Origin: Owenia fusiformis
Lineage: Eukaryota; Annelida; Polychaeta; Sabellida; Oweniidae
Assembly: GCA_903813345.2 (NCBI GenBank)
Contig: CAIIXF020000005.1
Location: 37,515,375-37,579,374, forward strand
Direction: 5' to 3'
DNA: 64,000 bases
A model generated the notes under the pieces. The model did not search any database. It was not told the DNA's origin and saw only the letters and a program-made list of their open reading frames with translations. The translations under genes were made by a program, and so were the position numbers. Below, piece after piece: positions 22,072 to 32,300 of this stretch (the stretch's first letter is position 1; each line of letters starts with the position of its first letter).

Positions 22072-25000
22072 ATGAATGAGATCGATAGCTTGTTATCGGG
22101 ATATACAGTACATTTCAGACAAGAAATGACAAGTATGGGTTGGTGGAACAAGATCACCTATGGCTGGCTGGTGGTACTTGCGGGGTTCTTCTCGCATCTT
22201 TTCACATACGGAATCAGTTGGTCTGTGGGTGTGTTTTTCGTCGTATATCTGGATGCATTCCAAGAATCCAAAGGAATGACCGCCTGGACTGGGTCGCTAA
22301 ACACTGCTTGTATGTACGGAATAGGTAAGACAACTGTAATTTAACTACTGTATTTAAGGATTAACTCTAATGTAGGTGTATTTTTGTCGTATATTCGGAT
22401 ACATTCCAAGAATACGCATTCAAAGAATCCAAAGGAATGGCTTACTACCTGGACCGGATCAATAAAAATTTCCTGTCTGCACGGAAAATGCAAGACTAAC
22501 ATTAAAGGATTACTTACTCTATAGTTTGTGTATTTTTGTCCTTAATCTGAACGCATTCCAAGACCTAAATGACTGTATGTAAATAATAGGTAAGTAAAGA
22601 TCACTTAACCACTTGATCTTTTGTAGCTTGTTATTTCTACATACATTCATGTCGATGTGTATTAATTCATTCATTTGCTTGAGTACAATTAATTCATTCA
22701 ATTTTGCTACATTGAATGGATCTTGAGTACAATAATTCATTCAATTTTGCTACATTGAATGGATCTTGAGTACAATAATCCATTTATTTTTGCTACATTG
22801 AATGGATCTTGAGTACGTAATACTGCTTTTGAATACCTTTAATAAAACATGAAGAGATGTTCTACATTCGTGATTTATCACTCGTTAACATTGTTCTCAC
22901 ATGTTTTATCATTGAACTATGCCACCGAGTCAATAGTTTAAATAAGTGCATCTTCTTATTCTATAATACACTTCCCTTGAAAAGTATGGCAACCTTGGCT
23001 CCCTTATTGAATTACATGAATTTCTGTTAGAATTTCTAGTGGACATTGTGAACGTGTGGTATATAACAAAAGAAAGATATCCATTGTGATCACTATGACT
23101 AATGAAGCGGAATATATATCAACTAGGCCTATGACATATCGAGACTTCGAAAGGGGGGATTTTAGCAATATTCTTCCCAAAAAGTATTGATAGTCCCCGG
23201 ATTATCAACCAACTTAAGTGCATTTTACACTCTTCAATTTAATTAACGTAATTAAACCTGTATTGATTCTCTGGGAAAGGGTTGCCTTCAACCAGGGTAA
23301 AGGGTCTGCCCAAATAATCTTAACATCATTACTATGCATGTTGATGTTGACAAAACGTACACAGTCATGTACGTTTTGTCACATGTACGTTTTGTCAACA
23401 TCAAAATAGCGATTGCATTTTGCCAATTATCAGATCTTTTTGCTGACACTTTCCGCTTTCCATCAGTAAGTTCAAAACCTAGGACAACTACTTACTCTCA
23501 TATTATGTTTACTTTTAATTCTTTGTTTAGCAGCTTTCATTTTATAATGTGACCTCTTATTAATGTTATCTATAAATGCTTCAGTAGTGGCAACCTAGTT
23601 TTTTTTCATTTCTCATTTATTCCATATATGACATATAAAAATACACTGCAATGTTATTGCCTACGTTTTTCATCACTGTCGGCAATATACACCTAGTGTT
23701 ACGGTGATCACAACTTAATAAGTTTGCTGCGTAGTTCAAGTACTGGTGCGTTCAACAGCGGGTCGAAAAAACCTTTAATTAACATCGTAACATTACAAAC
23801 GATCGTGACTTTTGCAAGTCAGTGAAACGAGAATAATAGATGTCGTTACCATAGAATTTAACTAAAAAATCGTTTGTCATCCCTACATTTTCATAAAACT
23901 TTATTTCTAACTAGTTCTTAATTCATAATCACTTGATTCAAGTACAATCAAGAGAACATTATATACACTTTGTACACCACAAACATGAATAGGACGACCT
24001 GGAGACTTGGACATATTATAATATTTTTGAAATCCCTCAATGTATATAGAACGTATACTATACAATAACAATATTTTCGTAATCGATTTATGAATATCAT
24101 TCCAAAACTGATGTTGTTTTCTTCAAGGTGATTTAGGAAAAGGCGATTGATCAGAGAAAAAGGTCAAAGCATTACATTCTCAAAAAATAATTCAAATGCC
24201 TAGCTAAGGGGTAGATAAACACGTAATGGTTGCAAAGTAAGGAGGTTTAGGTGGGTCATGATATTACACATGATTTACAATTATCGTGTAACTTATACCT
24301 CCCTATCACCATGCAATCAATTGCAGAAAAGGGTTTATCAACCAAGTCCGTAGCGGGGGGGGGGGGGGGGTAAAGTGATTTTTGGGCAAAGTTGACGAAT
24401 GAGAACCCCCTTGGAATTTCATTTAAAAGGTGGGTTGCCAACCAAAATGAATTCAAATGAAAATGAGACACCCACATATATTCTATTATTATATATGAAC
24501 CAAAGGTCATGGAAAATCAAAATAAAGCTTAACATCTGATCTGTATGTAAAATTTTACGTCAAATGGTACAGGTTTTCATTATTATTGCCTGACAAGAGA
24601 GAAACGTGGCATATGTCCGCTAAGAAGAACAGCTATTAAAATGTTAAGAATTTGTGAATGTCTATCGTGAATGTAAAGTTCGTTATTTTTCATTATTCTT
24701 TTATTTTACTCAAGTCTCATAATGTCTTTCTATTTGTAGCCAAGGCAGTCATCTGTATAATTTATCCGAGGTATATTTTCGCCGCTATTAAATTTCGCGG
24801 ATTTCATTTTTCGTTATGTATTATCTTATTCACTGAATCTTTAAGCTTTGTAAACATCAGGTAATTACTTTAGACCAAATGAAATAATTTACTGTAATCA
24901 TGTCTACATGTACCCAATGTCATATCTCCCTAGAGATCTTATCGGTAAATTTCGCGACGATTAATTTTCGCGATTTTACCACCATCACGAATAGCGCGAA

Positions 25001-26849
25001 ATTTAATCGCATATGAAAAATACCGGGGTATAGTATTTAAAGCAGCATTTCATCAATCTTCTGACTATTTAACATGTTTTGGTACATTTACCTGACATAT
25101 TATAAGAATTCTGGAAAAAGCCTTAAAATCAGGGTTTCAGTGCTAAAATGAGACTCCTGTGGTTTATGAAGATTTGTTAAGCAAGTTGAGGATAAAATAA
25201 TTTATAAATGAAAACTAAAGTCTAAGGATGGCATAATGTATGGGCGTTTTACAGATATAGCTAGGGCGTATAAAAACGACAATTTCAAAATATATAAGTC
25301 GGATATGTTTAATGCATACTGCGTCGCTATAGAATGACCGTTGCCTCCGCACCAAAGATTCTGCCGCACCAAATAGTTCCCACGGGCTCCGTCTGCATAG
25401 AGTGCATAGCATTACAACATGTAACATATAAAAATATCCCCATCTTTGGTTTGCCAGCCTTCCCATCATGTTGTGAACTTTAGTTAAGTTAATCTATGAT
25501 TGTTTCTAGGTCCAGTTGCAAGTATTCTAACCAACAAGTTTGGATATAGAGTAACAATGATGACAGGGGGTGTGCTCTCAGCCGTTGGACTCGCCACAAG
25601 TGCTTTGTCAACTAATATATACCATTTGTATGTTACATTCGGAATAGTTACAGGTACGTTTCAAAATATATTGCACAATATCGTGCGCATCTTATCACCC
25701 CTTCAAAAGAGTGTGATTATTGATACTTCTGACGAAGGTCTCTTTTAAGAGGCAAATCTATCTATTGATATAGGGTAGTTTAAAAGTTTGCGTCTTTTAG
25801 AAATCGGCATATGCTCTGTCATGTAAAAAGTTAATTTTATGATGGATTTAAATCTAATTTCAGGATGTGGTTTTGGAATCTGCTACATTCCAACAATAGC
25901 CGTCTTGGCTGTGTATTTTTCAAAGAATTTAACATTGGCGTTTGGATTATCATCAGCAGGTGTTGGCATTGGAACTTTTGTTTACCCGCCCCTTATAACA
26001 AGCTTAATATCATTGTATGGGTGGCGAGGATGTATGCTGATTCTATCAGCTATTACCCTTAATCTATGTGTATGTGGTGCTATAATGAAGCCGAATCCGA
26101 TTCAAACTTCTAGTCTAACGGAGGTCGATGAACGATGCCCAATGGATGACATTGAGACCTCCGCTCCCCAAAATAATGTATTTGATATTAAAGTCCTTAC
26201 AAATCTGAATTTTTTATTCATGTGCCTAAGTTCCTTCCTCTATTGTTTTGGACATTCAATAGTTTACGTTCATTTTGGGGAATATGCAATTACCAGAGGC
26301 ATCAAGGAAAATCAAGCGACATTCTTATTTTCAGTGATTGGGATATCGAACCTAATTGGGAAGCTCATATATGGATCAATATCTACGGTAAAACATCCTT
26401 GTGCGAATATAATACTAATGTTTGCGATATCATTGACATCTTCTGGTTTATTAACAATGACGATTCCCTTTCAGACAGGGTATCCACTGTTAGTTATATT
26501 CTCGGTTGTATTTGGGGTATGTAGCGCAGCTTTCGGCGTGTTGCCATCGGGAATTGTCCACCAGTTTCTTGGGACAAAAAATCTTGCCACTGGATATGGT
26601 ATTTTATGTATATTCTGTGCAATGGGTACACTTCCTGGTGCTCCGATAGCCGGTGAGATGTTTGACTCTGTCAAACGTTACGCAGAATCATTCTACTTGG
26701 GAGGAGTTGCTATAGGCCTTAGTGGAGTTATTATGATTATACCATATCTCAGAACCCGCACATCCGGGCATTTACAAAACAATATAAATGTCACTGCTGC
26801 AGATGATTTTACAAAACAAAGTCTACTAGATATCGCCACAGACCATTAG
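22072..26849 (+). CDS. SLC16/monocarboxylate transporter-like protein, three coding exons
   Basis: Major facilitator transporter of the MCT (SLC16) type, a plasma-membrane carrier for monocarboxylates or related small molecules. Exons 22072-22324, 25510-25653 and 25864-26849 join in phase (1,383 nt, 460 residues); all junctions have GT..AG. Family features are GVFFVVYLDAF after TM1, GPVASILTNKFGYRVTMMTG in TM2-3, and the TM5 signature YFSKNLTLAFGLSSAGVGIG. A short central loop follows, then VLTNLNFLFMCLSSFLYCFG in TM7 and a 12-helix hydrophobic pattern. The usual acidic-Gly-Gly-Trp TM1 entry motif is replaced by WWNKITYGWLVV. Start: ATG at 22072, or ATG at 22126 just before MGWW, which fits family length better. 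A polyadenylation signal AATAAA lies at 26888-26893. The substrate cannot be told. Confidence 0.9.
22371..22524 (+). pseudogene. decayed duplicate of SLC16-like exon 1 (copy 2)
   Basis: Sequence from GTAGGTGTATTTTTGTCG through CATTCCAAGAAT, CCAAAGGAATGG and CCTGGACCGGATC follows the 3' half of exon 1 (22225-22324) in order. The following intron bases (TTAAAGGATTA) match too. Indels and stops destroy the frame and the donor is lost. It lies directly after the true exon, so it is a tandem duplication. Confidence 0.8.
22525..22600 (+). pseudogene. decayed duplicate of SLC16-like exon 1 (copy 3)
   Basis: GTGTATTTTTGTCCTTAATC, GCATTCCAAGA and TGTATGTAAATAATAGGTAAG repeat the same exon end, with an internal deletion of about 50 bp. 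The GTAAG donor is still present. Confidence 0.7.
22679..22816. repeat. 43-bp tandem repeat, three copies, in SLC16-like intron 1
   Basis: Units starting TTGAGTACAATAATTCATTC at 22679, 22723 and 22766, each ending CATTGAATGGATC, plus a partial fourth TTGAGTAC. Units are nearly identical. Confidence 0.85.
23343..23402. repeat. 60-bp hairpin in SLC16-like intron 1
   Basis: GATGTTGACAAAACGTAC (23343-23360) and its reverse complement (23385-23402) flank a further TGTACGTTTTGTCACATG. No target duplication seen. Confidence 0.7.
24763..25030. mobile_element. MITE-like inverted repeat in SLC16-like intron 1
   Basis: The left end CCGAGGTATATTTTCGCCGC..ATTAAATTTCGCG is matched in reverse by CGCGAAATTTAATCGCATAT..ACCGGGGTA at the right end. 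The ends are diverged; there is no coding capacity. Confidence 0.5.
25285..25401 (+). repeat. degenerate copy of the 837-bp foldback arm
   Basis: CGTCGCTATAGAATG, GACCGTTGCCTCCGCACC and GGGCTCCGTCTGCATAG follow the right arm of 20537-21373 in order, with deletions. Confidence 0.65.
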
Positions 26850-28364
26850 AAAAATATTACATCTGAAATTACATTATTGGTTTAGTGAATAAATAAGTAT
26901 GACATGATATATTTTATCTAAGAGTACGATGGAATCATTTGGGGTATTGCACTTCTTTTTGTTTTTTTGAAATATATAAATTTAATAGCTGGTCTATTCT
27001 ACCATTAATGAATGTTTCTATATATTCTGTACAGTGTACCCTAGCCTGCTATAAACAAATCAGGTTATTGTTAGGCTAATGCAAGACCTTTAATCTCAAT
27101 TTTGATATCTATTGAGGACAATATCAGGACATTTCTAAGTTCATGTCGATGAAGAGGTAACACAGGACAAAGCCTTATTTGGTAATGTTGTAGGTGGAGT
27201 TATGACATTGTCCTGTAAAGTTTTGCCAGAATGATGAGGGCAGTACTTTGATAGTTGGAGGTACATGAGTACTGGTATCCACACCTATTTTCGGTGTCAA
27301 TAGCATGAGAAATCTATTTTCAGTTTGGATTAGGGGGTGTAAGACATCGTTTAAAAGCCCATGATTACTAGTAAATCAAAGTTAGAGATATTTTTCCATA
27401 TGAATGGCAGCGCTTTCTTTGAAATTCTCCTTTGGGTACATGTAAGCAGATATTTATTTATCAACAGTTATCTGATTTAAACTTTTCTTGAATAATTCTT
27501 AAAGAACCAATAGTTCTACCAACACCAATCGATAAATCAATTAACATAAATATTTACTGTATATATATCATTCAAAGTGTCCGGTGAAGTGAACATGCAC
27601 GATTCAAGACTTGGTATAATAAATAGTAAAATCATTTAATTGAGTAAAATATAATTTATTGTATATTCACAAAATTCACTTGTTTCCACGCATCCTATAT
27701 ATGGTTCATTTATGATCTGTATCATATTTGTTTTGGAATTAAGTTCAAACTATGGTATGTATGGGCTACTTACATGTAGTGCATGTGAAGACATCTAGAA
27801 AAGAATATAAACAAACAGAGAAGCTAAGAACCACGCATAGAATTGTCAATACTTCGAGACAGACATATCTTTAAAATTGAGCATTCTGACCATTGATTTA
27901 AAGGATCACATGACATGATCATTTAAACAGCATAACCATTCCAACTAGTTCTCTGAATCACACAAATAGAAATTCGAGTCCATGGATTAGGACCCTAATT
28001 GAATTTGACCTTATTGGGCACCTTATGAAGGTGAATAAAATCTCTTGTTTCCATTTTGATTACATGTGCAGATAAAATTTCTTTTTTAAAGAGGTTATTT
28101 AAATAGAACAACATTTTCTGGAATAATAATCCAAGGAGTGTCAATATGGGGTAAAAATAGAGACATGCTATCCATGGATTATCCGAAATTTGAATTGATA
28201 GGTTTATCATCCTTGAGAACTCGATAAATGCTTAGTAAATGAAAATATCGGAAAATACTCAAATATATATCTTATTTCACATGTCATACCATTCACCAAG
28301 AATATTACTCAACCCTTTGTAAAACATAAATGGTGTCAACACTAACTGGGAAATATAATCTCTT
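26850..28364. other. 3' flank of SLC16-like gene, gene-free
   Basis: AATAAA at 26888-26893 is the likely polyadenylation signal of the transporter. No other gene or repeat boundary is supported up to 28364. Confidence 0.5.
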
Positions 28365-29312
28365 AGGGTGTCTCAAAAATGTACCCAAAGTATATCAACA
28401 GCACAGATAAACCAATCAATATTTTCAGAAAAAGTAGTTTTCAAAAATGAATGAAGTCCCGACACAATTGTGATCATGACGAGTCAGTAAGCTAGTATGT
28501 ATGTACAGTTGTCATCTTTTTGCAATGACAACATGTCATTTCTTCTGAAAATGCGTTTATTTGGGTTATCTGAAGGAAAATTTCGAGTCAAGTGGCGTAT
28601 TAATTTTGCCTTGATTTTTGTGAATTTCAATTTCTGTCGGCAAAGAGAGGGGGTAGTGTCACAATTGACTAATTATTTCAAAAAGTAGATGTTAGGCCCC
28701 TATTGAGTTTAGTGTCAAAATGTAGCTTAGACATAGCTCTAGAACGTCAGATAGGCCAGTGAGGCAACATAAATCCATAACTCTAGATAAAAAGTCAGGC
28801 GTTCGCCCTTTTGCCCATTGACTAGTATGGTGACGTGAATTAGGGCAGTTTGGCCATGTGATGTAGCCACTGGTCAGTGGCCGTGACCTTCGCATCAAAG
28901 ATGGCGGACGGTAAATGTCGATTTCGATATTTTTAGTTTTCATCGAATTAAACTACTTTATACTTGACGTAATGCATTGATATTTGAACTATATCAAGCA
29001 CATATGACATGGAAACTGTGGATTATGAGCATTTTTAGCTGCTTCCAAGACAAAAGGGATAAAACAACTTAAGGCCATCATCTGCAGAGAAATTCAGGCA
29101 TTCCACCTGAAACATTATGAAATGTGATTAACAATGTAGCAGTAAGGATGCAGACTGTCATCGAAATATGAAATAAAAAGTAAAATGTTAAAGCATCAAT
29201 AAGGCAATTAATGATTGAACTAAAAACTGTGTGTTGCCAAAAATGTCTGAAAATATTGATTGGTTTATCAGTGCTGTTGATATACTTTTGGGCACATTTT
29301 TTGAGACATCCT
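28365..29312. mobile_element. mariner-derived foldback element, copy A, interrupted
   Basis: The left end GGGTGTCTCAAAAATGTACC..AAACCAATCAATATTTTCAG is matched in reverse by the right end, AATATTGATTGGTTTATC..TTTTTTGAGACATCC. The right arm (about 29030-29135) reads on the plus strand KGIKQLKAIICREIQAF, a decayed mariner-type transposase C-terminus shared with 56390-57370. The left arm is cut short near 28450 and replaced by other sequence including the repeat at 28877. It ends about 50 bp past the stop codon of the adhesion GPCR gene and so probably supplies part of that gene's 3' UTR. Confidence 0.75.
28877..29010 (+). repeat. dispersed repeat with YY1-like ATGGCGG motif (copy 2)
   Basis: GACCTTCGCATC, AAAGATGGCGGAC and AATTAAACTACTTTA parallel 15326-15470. 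It lies inside mariner-derived element A. Confidence 0.65.
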
Positions 29313-29361
29313 GTACATAAATGTTGATCAGTCGAACAAAATCGTCTGATATATATAAGCT

Positions 29362-32300
29362 TTACAATTGGGTACTTTCAAATCTTACATCATCTAAAAA
29401 CATTTTTGGGTCATACTTTCCCTTTACCGGGGAGTGTCCATTTTCGTTTGGTCCTTTCTGATGTCCAGTACCATTTTGAGTGAGTTCTTTTTTAGGTTTA
29501 ATAGGAGTTGATGTCATGCCATTCGTTGTCACTCCATTTGAAAATGTTTTCAAACTAGCTCTACCATTTCCCAATCTGTTATCAATTTTGGGAGTTTCGC
29601 AACTTTCATCCGGGTCAAAGGCTTGGTTTCGTAATTGTTCGGGTGTTTCCGGTGAAATTTCAGTTGCCATTGCTTTGGCCAAAATGTCATTGCCTTTGAA
29701 TGGAGATTCGCACTTCTCGCTGACAATACAGTAATCAGTGTCCCTCACTTTCGTATTGTTGGTTGTACCACTCTGAGATGCAGCGGTTGATGTCACTGGG
29801 GTTTTACCACGGTATTTCTTAAAAGTACCCGTCTTGATTAATTGAGACCAGGCAGCTCGGGCCTCGGGGTTAAGAGAACATTGAAAAACGAATATGCAGA
29901 ACCCTTGTAAAGAGTTTGTAATAACGAACGCATAGCTTATTGCAACTTTTGCCTCTCCGATTGCAAAGATTCCTAGTATCCAGGACACTCCAAGAAGTAC
30001 GAGAACAGCCATTATACCTCTGACCTAAACAATGAATAATTGGTGAACAATTAGTAATCAATTACTACTGATGACAGCAGCAGTCAATTCCAAATGATAA
30101 CATAGTGCCCAATTTAAATAGAATTCAAAATGGGATATATACCTTTCAAAACTCTTTAATATACGAGTGGAAATAAACACTTCACTGACCTGTGTCAAGC
30201 TTATATTCTTTTGTCCAGTTTTCCTATCAAGCTTGGGTCTGATAAGGACTTTAGTGAGAATAATGAATATAATTAAGTTGCAGAAAATAATGAGACAAGC
30301 TGGGGCAATATAGGTGGCGTAGTAGATGATCGGATTTCTCCCAGACAGACGACAGCTAAAATCAAAATTCAGATCACATTAATCAGTTAATGGTTTCTAG
30401 TAATTTAATCGTTTGATAATATATGTTTTCGTTGTGTGGAAATGGGTTTCTGAGATGAATTACTCACAAGTTTCCTTCGTGGTTATACAATAAATAATCA
30501 GTTCCGACAGCAACCCCAACAGGTATACAAGGGAGGCCCCACGCAAAAAGTAGCCGCTTTACTAAGAATAGTCCCTCGTGAACGCCAAACACCTGAACCA
30601 GCATCTTGTACATGTTATATGCCTCAACAGACATCCATAAGAGAGTAGATAGCACAAAGAAATGTAATGCAACGGATACTCCTAAACACACGTGGTCAGA
30701 TACAACGTGGTTCTTGTCCGATGCCACAATAAAAAGGATGTTCATGAGAAGCATACTAAAGCAGAGTTGGATAAGAATCTGTCCAGTTTTCTCACGATTT
30801 AGACTTCTAGAAAAATAAGAAAAAATAGATGTCACAATATTTCATTGTATCTTTCCACACATATTTGTGACCAAAGACGTCTATCTCTTGGACAGGGGTC
30901 CTTTGAGTGACAAAAAGGACATAGAATATGTTGCACGGGTGTGCTACAACGGTCAATGTATTAGTATATACCTCGATGATATCACTTTATGAAATCTTAA
31001 TTGTTCTATGTTTAGCTAGGAGAAAGTGCAAACTAGAATTGGAGATTACTGTACCTGAAGAGGATATATGTCAAAAAGGTTAGGAAAAGCCCAAGAATGG
31101 ACAGAGCACTCCCAGCATACGATAGCACAGTAAGAATATATTCATGGTGGCCCATTTCGACAGGACGTGCATCAACCTCCTGGTGAAAAGTAAATTGAAG
31201 CATTTGATTTCAATGTTCGTCCGAGCCTGTTTCCAAAACGCCTATCATTTAAGACGTACTACTAATAGAGGGAGATGCTTACATTAGTCTATTGCAGCTA
31301 ATGTTAAAGGTGCAACAATTAGTGCAGGGGGCCATTCAATGATCATCGACCGGTGTCAAAATATGTTAAAGTTTGGATATTTTATCAAGACTACCATATA
31401 TTTTTATTATCTACAAAGAAACCCCTGAATGAACATTATTTCAGCTGATATTCCTCGTGAAACGTTGTGAATCTTAAAAATCTATAAGTGGGACTCCCTT
31501 TATAGAAGCTTTGAACTGAATTTACACTTCTTAATGCTGAACTTCAGAGTTTATCCATACATTTTAAGAAAATAGGTATGTCAAAGAAGATGTCAAGCCA
31601 AATATTGACCCGATAGCTCAGAAAAAATAAAAAATTTTGAATTTTCTCTCTACAGTCCTTGTTGCCCCTTTAATTTAGTAAACATCATGATTTGTCATCT
31701 GACGAACACTTTTATTGATTTATTGGAAATGCATTTGAAAATTGTATAAGAAAAAGAAAAGCAATGATTTTATAATATGGTTGTGAAACTATTGAATATA
31801 TCAACATATAAGCTCACCAGTAAAATTGCAAAGTTTGTCAGATGTCTCGAACAACATTTCATTCCTTTGTCTAACTCAGTCATCAGATGAACCCCTTCCT
31901 TTGACCACATATGATCTAAAAAGTAATGTAATTGACAGTTAAAATACTTAATCGAGCATAGTCCACCCGTTTAGCTCAGCGGTAGTGCAGGTACCTCTTA
32001 CGCAATAGGTCCCAGATTCGATCCCCGGTTCAGGCAAGACTAAATTTGCTTGTTTACGTGAAGTACTTCAGGGTGTTTGACTGAGTGGTCCCCAACTCGT
32101 ACAAAAGGCTGTGGTGTGTACTTGTATGTCTATGTATAAGTGCACATAAAGGAACACAGGGCTCCTTCAAGGAGGGGTTTCTGGGTCTATCTTCCAGGTT
32201 AAGTACGTCAATTACGACCGTATATATACGGGATATACCCAAGAGGTATTGCTCACCTTCATTGGTGGTAAACAAAAATACAATACAATAACGTAAAATT

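Noticed and set aside
22679-22816. CRISPR-like repeats
   Set aside because: Contiguous tandem 43-bp units without spacers in an animal intron; a minisatellite.
31964-32042. Possible tRNA gene with A and B boxes
   Set aside because: The acceptor stem does not pair convincingly and the sequence continues into a SINE body repeated elsewhere; it is the tRNA-derived head of a SINE.
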